A stretch of DNA of 64,000 bases, from NCBI RefSeq assembly GCF_002831565.1, contig NZ_CP025096.1:6749014-6813013 (forward strand), in the 5' to 3' direction. The notes beneath the pieces were generated by a model, which worked only from the letters and a program-made list of their open reading frames with translations, did not search any database and was not told the DNA's origin. The translations under genes and the position numbers were made by a program. Numbering within the stretch: the stretch's first letter is position 1; the number at the start of each line of letters is the position of its first letter. This document shows positions 17,474 to 25,729 of this stretch, piece after piece. This DNA is from Spirosoma pollinicola (GTDB taxonomy: Bacteria; Bacteroidota; Bacteroidia; Cytophagales; Spirosomataceae).

Positions 17474-17565
17474 ATTCCTGGTTAATAAATGCGTGGGGTT
17501 CAAACAGCGACTACCCGCCAAACGGTTAACTTGCAGAAAAAGTTAGGCCAACTACTCGATTTATC

Positions 17566-18387
17566 ATGCTTGAACAAATTCAACAGGCAACCCAGTTTAT
17601 TCAGTCAAAAACACAACGAACACCCCGGATTGGGATTATTCTGGGCACCGGCCTCGGCGCTCTGGCCAAAGAACTCATTATTGAAACAACGCTCTCCTAC
17701 GAGACGATTCCACACTTTCCCCTATCGACGGTTGAGTTCCATTCGGGTAAGTTACTTCTGGGAACCCTGGAAGGCAAGCCGGTTGTGGTGATGCAGGGAC
17801 GCTTTCATTATTATGAGGGTTATTCCATGCAGCAGGTCACCTTTCCGGTTCGGGTAATGCACGCGCTGGGCGTTCGAACATTGCTCGTGTCGAATGCCGC
17901 CGGGGGTATGAATCCGGATTTCCAAACGACCGATTTGATGGTCATCGAAGACCACATTAGCCTGCTGCTGCCCCAAAATCCACTGGTAGGCCCAAATCCG
18001 CCCGAATTCGGGGATCGGTTTCCGGATATGAGCGAACCCTACAGCAAATCCCTGATCGATCTGGCGTTTATACTCGCGGCCAACCTAGGGATTCCCCTCA
18101 AACGGGGTGTCTACGTCAGTGTTACGGGGCCGCAACTCGAAACAAGGGCCGAGTATCGAATGCTGCGCCAATGGGGAGCCGACGCCGTGGGCATGTCGAC
18201 CGTACCGGAAGTTATTGTGGCCAATCAGATGGGGATGGCCGTTTTCGGTGCCTCGGTCATTACGGATATGTGTTTCCCCGATACGCTGGAAAAAGCCGAC
18301 ATCACCAAAATCATTGCGGCTGCGGGTACTGCCGAACCGAAGCTGACGGCCCTCATGAAAGCCCTGGTTGGTCAACTAAATGATTGA
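17566..18387 (+). CDS. purine nucleoside phosphorylase (PNP, trimeric type)
   Basis: A 273-residue trimeric-type PNP: RIGIILGTGLGALAKEL at 21-37 (phosphate site), GRFHYYEGYSMQQVTFPVRV, LLVSNAAGGMNPDF, and a base-binding region near GPQLETRAEYRMLRQWGADA. The reaction is phosphorolysis of purine nucleosides to base and ribose-1-phosphate. Placement beside a TIGR04282 gene suggests it also acts in arsenosugar formation, where the adenine of an arsenic-bearing nucleoside must be removed; that role is inference from gene clusters. Its 3' end overlaps the convergent GH43 gene by 16 bases. Confidence 0.92.
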   Translation: MLEQIQQATQFIQSKTQRTPRIGIILGTGLGALAKELIIETTLSYETIPHFPLSTVEFHSGKLLLGTLEGKPVVVMQGRFHYYEGYSMQQVTFPVRVMHALGVRTLLVSNAAGGMNPDFQTTDLMVIEDHISLLLPQNPLVGPNPPEFGDRFPDMSEPYSKSLIDLAFILAANLGIPLKRGVYVSVTGPQLETRAEYRMLRQWGADAVGMSTVPEVIVANQMGMAVFGASVITDMCFPDTLEKADITKIIAAAGTAEPKLTALMKALVGQLND

Positions 18388-19340
18388 TGCTCCGTAGTTG
18401 GTCCAGGCTGACGGTCAAAGGAAGGTGAATTGGTGGCAATAGAAGGCCATCCTTCAGCCGAATACACGATTCGATCCATGCACATTTTTCGCAAAAAAAA
18501 GTTAGTACCCGTAATGTAGCGATCAGTTGTATCAACGGCATGATAGATCAGCCAGTCAACGCCCGCTGCGTCTGGTAGTACACAAGCCTGGCCCGGTGAA
18601 TCCCAGTGCTCATTGGGTTTCAGGATACTATGCGGTTCCGGAATGGGGGCAAAATCCCGGACTGGGTTCGTCGACCAGTATACACTGACCGCATAGCCAT
18701 TCGTCGCCCACGTATTGTCGCCGGATATCCACAAAAAATACCGATCCCAGGCCGAAACATAGGTCACAAAAGCGCCTTCCCGTAAGGTTTCAAACGGAAC
18801 GCCGGGCCGGGGCCAAAGTACGTCTGTAGGTGAGCCGATAAACGTTCGACCATCGGCGGCCAATTCAATGGCCCGGATGGGTTCATGCGCCGAACCGTAA
18901 TATAGATAATGTCGACCCGTTTTGGGGTCCGCAAAAAAGCAGGGATCAATCATGGCATAGGAGCCGTTTGAGTCTGAGAGCGGTACGCCTATATCGACAA
19001 AGTTATCGGGCGTATCGGACAGGGCTAAAGCCAGGTGCATACCATCTTTAGCATCCGACTCGGCGGCATAATATAAGCGGTACTGGCCATTGACATAAAC
19101 GACCTGCGGACACCAGAAACGCTCACACTTTCGCGCCCAGACTGGCTTAGCGACCAACGCTCCGGTTGGCTCCGACCAGTGAATTAAATCCGGCGAACGA
19201 CGAAGCAGAATGTTGGCTTGAGTGGGCGAAAACTGGTCGTGGGTTGCATAGGCGTAGTAACCCTTCTGGTGGACGAAAAGTACCGACGGGTCCGGAAAAT
19301 CGGTAGATACCAGTGGATTCTGATACGAAGTCTGCTCCAT
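18372..19340 (-). CDS. glycoside hydrolase family 43-like protein
   Basis: A 322-residue five-blade propeller enzyme of the GH43 type, starting MEQTSYQNPLVSTDFPDPSV at 19340. The catalytic base is the Asp in DFPDPSV. Further landmarks are YAMIDPCFFADPKTGRHYLY (the second acidic site) and ETLREGAFV, which contains the candidate acid Glu. No signal peptide is seen, so it is probably cytoplasmic. Known activities are arabinosidases and xylosidases; the exact substrate is not clear. A GH1 enzyme and an SDR follow divergently, which suggests a small sugar-use group inserted inside the arsenosugar locus. Confidence 0.82.
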   Translation of the reverse strand: MEQTSYQNPLVSTDFPDPSVLFVHQKGYYAYATHDQFSPTQANILLRRSPDLIHWSEPTGALVAKPVWARKCERFWCPQVVYVNGQYRLYYAAESDAKDGMHLALALSDTPDNFVDIGVPLSDSNGSYAMIDPCFFADPKTGRHYLYYGSAHEPIRAIELAADGRTFIGSPTDVLWPRPGVPFETLREGAFVTYVSAWDRYFLWISGDNTWATNGYAVSVYWSTNPVRDFAPIPEPHSILKPNEHWDSPGQACVLPDAAGVDWLIYHAVDTTDRYITGTNFFLRKMCMDRIVYSAEGWPSIATNSPSFDRQPGPTTEHQSFS

Positions 19341-19523
19341 GTTCGAATTAGATTTAAAGGCAGCAAGCTGGACTAGTCTATGGATTCCATAACGAAACAA
19401 AAAATCAGGAAAATGGGCTTAATCTCCTCTTAATCCTCTTTGGTAAACACTCCCGGCGAGAATAGGTTAAGGGATTACTAAACGGCATCCAGATCCATTG
19501 GTTGTGCGCCAGTTTTCCCTAGT

Positions 19524-20840
19524 ATGGTCAGTCAATTTATGTTTGCCACGGGCATCGAAAATAGCAATCCGACGATTCAAGGAGGTAGCTTTCGTCAGGA
19601 TGAATTAGCGAAATGTGGTCATTATCAGCACTGGCGAACGGACTTTGACCTGGTCGAGCAACTGGGCATTCACTTTCTGCGCTACGGCCCCCCTATCCAT
19701 ACCACCTTTCTGGGCGAAGGGAAATACGACTGGTCTTTTGCCGATGAAACGTTTGGTGAATTACGCAAACGCGACATCGTACCCATTGTGGACCTGTGTC
19801 ATTTTGGCGTACCCGATTGGATTGGCAATTTCCAGAATCCCGATTTTCCAACTCTTTTTGCTGAATATGCCCACGCTTTCGCGAAGCGGTTTCCATGGGT
19901 TCAACTCTATACCCCCGTCAATGAAATGTATGTCTGCGCCGAGTTTTCGGCCCTGTATGGCTGGTGGAATGAGCAGCTACGGAGTGATGTCGCTTTTGTG
20001 AATGCCCTGAAGCATATTGTCAAAGCAAACGTACTGGCCATGAGTGCCATTCTGGAAGTAAGACCCAATGCCCTGTTTATCCAGAGTGAATCGTCGGAGT
20101 ATTTCCATGCCGAAAATCCGGCGGCTATCAAACCCGCCGAGATCCTGAATGCCAAACGCTTTCTGTCGCTCGATCTCAATTATGGCCGCCGGGTCGATTC
20201 GGAGATGTACGAATACCTGATGGACAACGGTATGAGCCGCGATGAGTATCACTTCTTTATGGGTCATAACCTGAAGCAGTATTGCATTATGGGCAATGAT
20301 TATTATCAGACCAATGAGCACCGGGTATCGGCCGACGGTAGCACCCGAGGCTCGGGTGAAATATTTGGCTATCACGTCATTACGACCCAGTACCACGACC
20401 GATATAGACTACCGGTTATGCATACCGAAACCAATCTATGGCAGGGACCGAACGGCGACGAAGCGGTGAACTGGCTCTGGAAGGAATGGGCCAACGTATT
20501 ACGGGTTCGGAATGATGGCGTACCGATGGTAGGCTTTACCTGGTATTCGCTCACCGATCAGGTTGACTGGGATTCGGCGCTGCGTGAAAACAACGGCACC
20601 GTCAATCCGCTGGGCCTGTGCGACCTCAACCGACAGATTCGTCCCGTAGGCCAGGCCTATAAACAGCTTATTGATGATTGGCGGCAAGTACTACCGGCCC
20701 AGAGCGTCTGTCTGGAGGTGCCGATTATCATGCCTAGTGAGAGTGAACAACCCTGGGCTTACCAGAAGCAGAACGATGCCAAAGAGGCTCGTCAGAATGT
20801 GACCAATACCGTTTCAAAAAACAACCAAGCCGACGCGTAA
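19524..20840 (+). CDS. family 1 glycoside hydrolase-like protein (beta-glucosidase fold)
   Basis: A 438-residue TIM-barrel hydrolase. The acid/base is in VQLYTPVNEMYV (the T-x-N-E motif of GH1) and the nucleophile in LPVMHTETNLWQ (T-E-x-N). The barrel continues through VPMVGFTWYSLTDQVDWDSA, as in GH1. The first half has clear strands such as HFLRYGPPIHTTF and IVPIVDLCHFGVPDW. It ends in a polar tail with no known domain. Substrate cannot be told. It is joined to the following SDR gene by a 5-base gap, so the two are translated from one message. Confidence 0.8.
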   Translation: MVSQFMFATGIENSNPTIQGGSFRQDELAKCGHYQHWRTDFDLVEQLGIHFLRYGPPIHTTFLGEGKYDWSFADETFGELRKRDIVPIVDLCHFGVPDWIGNFQNPDFPTLFAEYAHAFAKRFPWVQLYTPVNEMYVCAEFSALYGWWNEQLRSDVAFVNALKHIVKANVLAMSAILEVRPNALFIQSESSEYFHAENPAAIKPAEILNAKRFLSLDLNYGRRVDSEMYEYLMDNGMSRDEYHFFMGHNLKQYCIMGNDYYQTNEHRVSADGSTRGSGEIFGYHVITTQYHDRYRLPVMHTETNLWQGPNGDEAVNWLWKEWANVLRVRNDGVPMVGFTWYSLTDQVDWDSALRENNGTVNPLGLCDLNRQIRPVGQAYKQLIDDWRQVLPAQSVCLEVPIIMPSESEQPWAYQKQNDAKEARQNVTNTVSKNNQADA

Positions 20841-20845
20841 AGACG

Positions 20846-21583
20846 ATGAGATTTCAGGATAAAGTAGCGATTGTTACGGGCGGTGCCAGCGGTATTGGTC
20901 TGGCAATCGCCAAACGGCTGGCTTCGGAGGGAGCCCGGTTGGTGTTGGCCGATCTAAACGAAGACAACCTCAATAAAGCGTTGCCCGACGTAAAAGCAGC
21001 CGGTGCGCCCGATGTTTGGGGTAGTGTTTGCAACGTCGCCATTGAAGCCCAGGTAGAAGCTACCGTACAGGGAGCGCTGACGCGTTTTGGCAGACTGGAT
21101 GTGATTGTCAACAATGCCGGACTTATGCAATTCAAGGCGCTGGAAGAATTGACCGGTGAGGACTGGCTGCGCATCCTGAATGTCGATTTGCTGGGTGCGT
21201 TTTACTTCACCAAACAGGCATTCCTGCATATGAAGCCCGGCGGCACGGTTGTGAATGTGGCCAGTATTCATGCTATTGAAACAGAACCCCTGGTGGCTCC
21301 CTACGCAGCGGCTAAAGCTGCGGTACTCTCGCTGACGCGTTCCTCAGCGCTGGAAGGAAAACCCAAAGGTCTGCGGATCAATGCGGTTCTGCCCGGTGCC
21401 ATTGACACGCCAATGTTGTGGAGCAATCCAAATGTAAAATCAGGAGTGGAAAAAATTGACCGGGCAGACGTCGGCAAACCAGAGGACGTAGCGGCTACAA
21501 TTGCATATCTGGCATCGGACGATGCCGCATTTGTGCAGGGAGCTGAAGTTCGTGTAGATGGTGGGCGGCTTGATCGGCTGTGA
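20846..21583 (+). CDS. SDR family oxidoreductase
   Basis: A 245-residue classical short-chain dehydrogenase. Cofactor motif TGGASGIG near residues 13-20, NNAG at about 90, catalytic Ser region VNVASIHAIE, and the Y-x-x-x-K pair in APYAAAKAAVLSL. The end (VQGAEVRVDGGR) is typical. Asp at VLADLNEDN after strand 2 favours NAD. It follows the GH1 gene by 5 bases and may oxidise or reduce the sugar it releases; the substrate is not visible. Confidence 0.9.
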   Translation: MRFQDKVAIVTGGASGIGLAIAKRLASEGARLVLADLNEDNLNKALPDVKAAGAPDVWGSVCNVAIEAQVEATVQGALTRFGRLDVIVNNAGLMQFKALEELTGEDWLRILNVDLLGAFYFTKQAFLHMKPGGTVVNVASIHAIETEPLVAPYAAAKAAVLSLTRSSALEGKPKGLRINAVLPGAIDTPMLWSNPNVKSGVEKIDRADVGKPEDVAATIAYLASDDAAFVQGAEVRVDGGRLDRL

Positions 21584-21639
21584 GGGCAAGCCCCATTACT
21601 TTCGCTGCCGAGCATTAGTGTGACTCCTTCCAGCCATGT

Positions 21640-23214
21640 CTAACTTTTCGACTGCCGGGCCGATTCATGGCTCGATACCCAGTCCAGTGAGGAAATAGCT
21701 GCGGCCAGCGACAGTTCACCAGCCGCCACGACACCCGCTACAATTTCAGCGAATTTATACACCTGACCTGTACCCGAACATCCCAGTATATTCAGGCATT
21801 CCTGCTGGGTCGGCAGACCCGTACCCCCGCCAACGGTTCCGACAATGAGGGAAGGCAACGTAATGGAGCCGTATAAATCGCCGTTGGGCAATAGCTCTGA
21901 CGTCGTAATGGCCGCCGAGGATTCTGCCAGGCAGGCAACATCCTGACCCGTGGCAATGAATAAAGCCGCCAGACCATTGACCGAATGAAGGCCGTTATTA
22001 TTGGTTCCGGCCATAAACGCACCGACGTTCCCGATACGGGCGTGCCGGTCGAGTTGTTCTGGTTCAACTTGCAATTCACGGAGTAGCAAATCTTTGGGAA
22101 TAGTTACCTCGGCCGTTACGCGCTTGCCCCGCGTTTGAAGGGTGTTCACAAACGAGGGTTTCTTATCGGTGGCCATATTGGATTCCAGGTAAAAATGCTC
22201 AACACCCGCTACCTGTTGCAGCAGGTAATTACAAGCCGCCAGCGTTGCTTTACTGACCATATTCTGGCCTGCGGCATCGCCTGTTGTGTAGCCAAACCGC
22301 AGAAAGAGCATCCGTCCCGCCTGATAGGGCGTAATGTAACGTAGCCTGGCGAAACGCGACGTAGATTCCGCTTCTGAACGTAGTTCCGGCTCATGGTCGG
22401 CTACCCAGCGAGACAGATCACGGGCGGCTCGGGCATCATGCATCACAAAGACCGGCGCCCGTTGCATACCCTCGTCCAGCACCGTACAGGTAACGCCACC
22501 GCATTGGTTGAGTAGTTTTATGCCCCGATTGTAGGAAGCCACCAATGTACCCTCAGTCGTGGCCAACGGAATTAAAAAATCGCCCTGAGCGTGTTCGCCG
22601 TTAATGCGCAGGGGGCCTACCAAACCGATAGGCACCTGAGCAACGCCAACGAATTGCTCGCAATTGCCCCGGACAAGCGCCGGATCAAAGGGAACAGTGG
22701 TGAGGTAGTTGGGTAACGTTTGGGTATACTGGCGAAGAAAATCCTGTCGTTCCCGGATAATTTCCGGCGACATATCATCGACCGGATGGCGCGGGATAGT
22801 GGCGTTTTTTTGCACTCCTGCGCCTTGATGTTGAGCCTGATCCACCTGTAACTCATCCTCAATCATAATCGTTAACCTACCAAATGGCTGCGACTGTAAA
22901 ATCAACTCAATGGTATGACGACCAGTTATCAACGGTGCAGCAGTTGCCTGAACCGTTACCTTCCGGCGAAGAGGGAATTTGAGTGGATTTTTGGTGGATA
23001 TAGCACTAACCCTGATGGCTTCCTGCCCATCCAGTTCCAGGGTAAAGGCATCGACTGGGTAGGCTTCTCCGTCAATACGAACCTGCGTCAGACCCGTAAA
23101 CTGGGCATCGGCCAGCCGATTTTTCAGCGAAAAGGTAAAACCAGTCGGTGTATTTCGTAGGCTACTGCGGGTATATAGCTGCTTTAACAGCACATTGGGT
23201 ATAAAGCGAAACAT
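21640..23214 (-). CDS. HMG-CoA reductase with an extra N-terminal beta domain
   Basis: A 524-residue protein. The catalytic part, from about residue 150, has the full set of class I reductase residues: Glu 221 in LATTEGTLVASYNRG, Lys 351 in ATDKKPSFVN, Asp 425 in TGQDVACLAESSAA, and His 516 in SSHESARQS, plus DAAGQNM and GTVGGGTGLPTQ. Known reaction: HMG-CoA to mevalonate with NAD(P)H. The first 130 residues are a beta-rich domain (KNRLADAQFTGLTQVRIDG, TGRHTIELILQ, GRLTIMIEDEL) that loosely resembles DUF6379-type domains and is not part of the usual enzyme. No signal or membrane segment is seen. Direction is opposite to its neighbours on both sides. Confidence 0.85.
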   Translation of the reverse strand: MFRFIPNVLLKQLYTRSSLRNTPTGFTFSLKNRLADAQFTGLTQVRIDGEAYPVDAFTLELDGQEAIRVSAISTKNPLKFPLRRKVTVQATAAPLITGRHTIELILQSQPFGRLTIMIEDELQVDQAQHQGAGVQKNATIPRHPVDDMSPEIIRERQDFLRQYTQTLPNYLTTVPFDPALVRGNCEQFVGVAQVPIGLVGPLRINGEHAQGDFLIPLATTEGTLVASYNRGIKLLNQCGGVTCTVLDEGMQRAPVFVMHDARAARDLSRWVADHEPELRSEAESTSRFARLRYITPYQAGRMLFLRFGYTTGDAAGQNMVSKATLAACNYLLQQVAGVEHFYLESNMATDKKPSFVNTLQTRGKRVTAEVTIPKDLLLRELQVEPEQLDRHARIGNVGAFMAGTNNNGLHSVNGLAALFIATGQDVACLAESSAAITTSELLPNGDLYGSITLPSLIVGTVGGGTGLPTQQECLNILGCSGTGQVYKFAEIVAGVVAAGELSLAAAISSLDWVSSHESARQSKS

Positions 23215-23301
23215 AGTTGTCTTCTGGGGCCAGGGTCCTGTTTCAAGTCAGGCACAAGGTAAACTCTCTGATCGGCAAAACAGTTATTCGGTAAATCACT
23301 C

Positions 23302-24069
23302 GTGACAAGCATCTCCATCATTATTCCGACAGTCAATGAGGAACGAACGCTGGCCCGTACGTTCCGGCAGCTTCGGCAGTTGTACCCCATGCCAGACGAG
23401 CTGATTGTAGTCGATGGAGGCAGTACCGATCAGACGATTTCGATCATTCAACAGCAGATCCAGCAGCAAACAGCGCTGGCAGATTATCCACCTATCCGTC
23501 TGATACAAAGCCCGCTTGCCCGCCGGTCTTACCAAATGAATCTGGGTGTTCAGGTGGCTACCAGCGAGTACCTGTGTTTTCTGCATGCCGATACGTCCCT
23601 GCCCGACGATGCACTTCTGGTCATCCGCGAAACCCTGTCGCAATCCACCATAGCGGCCGGTGGCTTTATTTCCCTGATGCGCGGCCCCCTGCGAACCCGC
23701 TGGATTACTTCGTTTCATAACTTCATCAAAACCTACTACGCCCCGCTCTTTTTTCGGCCCTATCTATTCTTTTTCAAGGGTGCGCGATTGCTTTTTGGCG
23801 ATCAGGTTATTTTTTGCAGACGGCAGCAGTTTCTCGATTGTGGAGGCTATTCCGACGATTTACCCATCATGGAAGAAGCCGATATGCTTCTTCGTATCGT
23901 TCAATTTGGACGAATCCGGCAAGTGAACCGTGTAGTCGAATCGTCGGACAGGCGATTGGTCAAATGGGGCTTCTGGCGGGCAAACGCCTTATTTCTGTAC
24001 GTAGGTGTTTTGTGGGGTGTTGGCTACTCGGCCGAGAAACTGAAACAGTTGTACGAGGATATTCGATAG
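23302..24069 (+). CDS. TIGR04283-family arsenosugar biosynthesis glycosyltransferase
   Basis: A 255-residue family 2 glycosyltransferase: SIIIPTVNEERTLARTFRQL at the start, then DELIVVDGGSTDQTISI, a short loop with FLHADTSLPDDALL (DxD-like), and QVIFCRRQQFLDCGGYSDD with IMEEADML. The C-terminal helix (FWRANALFLYVGVLWGVGYS) probably touches the membrane. Family knowledge: this family co-occurs with ArsS and the TIGR04282 enzyme; both are present in this window. It likely transfers a sugar-derived group in arsenosugar synthesis. Confidence 0.88.
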   Translation: MTSISIIIPTVNEERTLARTFRQLRQLYPMPDELIVVDGGSTDQTISIIQQQIQQQTALADYPPIRLIQSPLARRSYQMNLGVQVATSEYLCFLHADTSLPDDALLVIRETLSQSTIAAGGFISLMRGPLRTRWITSFHNFIKTYYAPLFFRPYLFFFKGARLLFGDQVIFCRRQQFLDCGGYSDDLPIMEEADMLLRIVQFGRIRQVNRVVESSDRRLVKWGFWRANALFLYVGVLWGVGYSAEKLKQLYEDIR

Positions 24070-24116
24070 AAAAACAACTCTACATGAGCCCAATCGGGAA
24101 AATGAATAGAAAACAC

Positions 24117-24124
24117 TAACTTTG
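24117..24124 (+). promoter_or_regulatory. -7 promoter element for the small gene pair at 24149
   Basis: TAACTTTG fits TAnnTTTG and lies 25 bases before the ATG at 24149. It covers the alternative TTG start at 24122, so that upstream start is ruled out. I see no clear -33 element. Confidence 0.45.
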
Positions 24125-24148
24125 AGTACCTTACAAATCGTAGAAAAT

Positions 24149-24358
24149 ATGAAGCTTATTCATCAGCCGAACCTAACGCCACAAGAACGTCAGGCCAACG
24201 TATCGAAGTTGATTGACCGCTGGAAGGAGCGCAAGAAGCTATCAGAAGAAGAAACGCAAGCCAGAGTCAGAACCCCTGAATACCAGGATATTCTAAAAAA
24301 ATTACGCGAACGAAACGCGGCCAAAGGCATTACAATCCCGGAAAAGAATGAATTATGA
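24149..24358 (+). CDS. small charged protein, possible antitoxin
   Basis: A 69-residue, highly charged, helical protein (LTPQERQANVSKLIDRWKER, then YQDILKKLRERNAAKG). The start at 24149 is supported by the promoter element before it. Its end overlaps the next gene by 11 bases (24348-24358), so the two are translated together. Small size, charge and overlap are what one expects of an antitoxin or a regulatory partner, but I do not recognise the family, so this is inference. Confidence 0.6.
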   Translation: MKLIHQPNLTPQERQANVSKLIDRWKERKKLSEEETQARVRTPEYQDILKKLRERNAAKGITIPEKNEL

Positions 24359-24842
24359 ATTTGATTTTATGGGTGGCTCAGAAAACAGCTACGTTTTTCA
24401 AACCATCAATAGAATCGTCTATGAAGTAAAGTTCATACCCACACCTTATCTGTTTGATGAAGCTAGCCCGTTTGCCTCCTATGTGTATGAATTTTCGATC
24501 CTTGTCGCCGATAACCCAACCGATTTAGAGCCAATCTTTGATGAGCGCACTTCATATACAGTGGCGGCAATTTTTACTGAGTTTTATGAGCAAAATGATG
24601 CGTTAATTACGATTTATATCTGCGATTCATCCGATGGTCGGCAACTGACCCGGCAACGAAAATTCAACTACTGGTTTTACTTTTTTGTCAAGGATGACTT
24701 CGTCAAATATGATGACATCATCCGTAACATTGACGGAGAAAAATACCCCGTAGCGCTAATCCTAAAAGAACAAAACCCCTACAAAGCGCAGATCATCGGA
24801 GAATTTATCGCCATAATAAGTGGGTATAACAGCGACAAATAA
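24348..24842 (+). CDS. DUF6169-like protein, possible toxin or effector partner
   Basis: A 164-residue protein with many aromatic residues: MNYEFDFMGGSENSYVFQT, YEVKFIPTPYLF, YVYEFSILVADNP, then RQRKFNYWFYFFVKDDFVKY. The alternating Y/F pattern resembles the DUF6169 family found in Bacteroidota; that match is from memory and moderate. The gene overlaps the preceding small charged gene, so the pair looks like a compact two-gene unit. No catalytic motif is seen. Confidence 0.6.
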   Translation: MNYEFDFMGGSENSYVFQTINRIVYEVKFIPTPYLFDEASPFASYVYEFSILVADNPTDLEPIFDERTSYTVAAIFTEFYEQNDALITIYICDSSDGRQLTRQRKFNYWFYFFVKDDFVKYDDIIRNIDGEKYPVALILKEQNPYKAQIIGEFIAIISGYNSDK

Positions 24843-24856
24843 ATTGCCGATACGTT

Positions 24857-25729
24857 ATGTCAAAAATCCCCTTCTTTGATTCCGTTGGCTCACCGTTACT
24901 AATCCTTTTTTTCGTTCTCTTGCTGATTATGCAGTGGCGTCGTCCATTACGTCGGCTACATGTTAAACTCCTGCGCCGGTTAGTCCGAAACATTGGCTTT
25001 GCCTTACCGGCGTTTGTTACGTTTCGGCTGGTTTTATTGCCGATTCCGCTGCTGGCTGCCCATTGGGCGCATGACCATCAGGTGGGTTTACTGAACTGGT
25101 TGCTTCCCCATACGGGCATTAGGGGCTGGGTGGGCGGTATACTAGGGTTTCTGGCCTTCGATTATGCCTATTACTGGTGGCATTATGCCACGCACAAGGT
25201 GCCGCTGCTCTGGCGTTTTCACAATGTACACCATACCGATCTGGACATGGATGTTTCGACAGCCGTTCGATTCCATTTTGGCGAATTACTGTTGAGCGTG
25301 CTCTTTCGAGTCGCACTCGTTGGGGTGTTGGGTATTAGTTTTTGGTCGGCCATTGTATACGAAGTGTTTTTTGATACGGCGGCCCAGTTTCATCATGCCA
25401 ATTGGCGATTGCCCGCCAGGGTGGAGCGTCTCCTGAATACACTTTTCGTAACTCCGCGCATGCACGGCATTCACCATTCCATTGTCCGTGATGAATTCAA
25501 TTCAAATTGGGGAACGCTTTTTTCCGTCTGGGACCGACTTCACAAAACCCATCGGATGGACATTGCTCAGGAAGATGTTACGCTGGGCGTACCGGCCTAT
25601 CGGGATGAAAACGAACTGAAGCTGGGGCACTTATTTCGTATGCCATTTGGCAAACAGCGGGACTGGAAACTGCCCAACGGCACAGTACCCGTTAGGCAAA
25701 CAAACATCAATACAGCCACCGAAGAATAG
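24857..25729 (+). CDS. sterol desaturase / fatty acid hydroxylase family protein
   Basis: A 290-residue membrane di-iron enzyme. Three hydrophobic regions come first (LLILFFVLLLIMQW, ALPAFVTFRLVLLPIPLLAA, GILGFLAFDYAYYWW). Then come the histidine boxes: WWHYATHK, WRFHNVHHTD, FHHANW and MHGIHHS. Known activities are hydroxylation or desaturation of lipids at the membrane. Its end overlaps the convergent flavin oxidoreductase gene by 23 bases. Some arsenic-lipid pathways need lipid modification, but linking this gene to the locus is a guess. Confidence 0.85.
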   Translation: MSKIPFFDSVGSPLLILFFVLLLIMQWRRPLRRLHVKLLRRLVRNIGFALPAFVTFRLVLLPIPLLAAHWAHDHQVGLLNWLLPHTGIRGWVGGILGFLAFDYAYYWWHYATHKVPLLWRFHNVHHTDLDMDVSTAVRFHFGELLLSVLFRVALVGVLGISFWSAIVYEVFFDTAAQFHHANWRLPARVERLLNTLFVTPRMHGIHHSIVRDEFNSNWGTLFSVWDRLHKTHRMDIAQEDVTLGVPAYRDENELKLGHLFRMPFGKQRDWKLPNGTVPVRQTNINTATEE

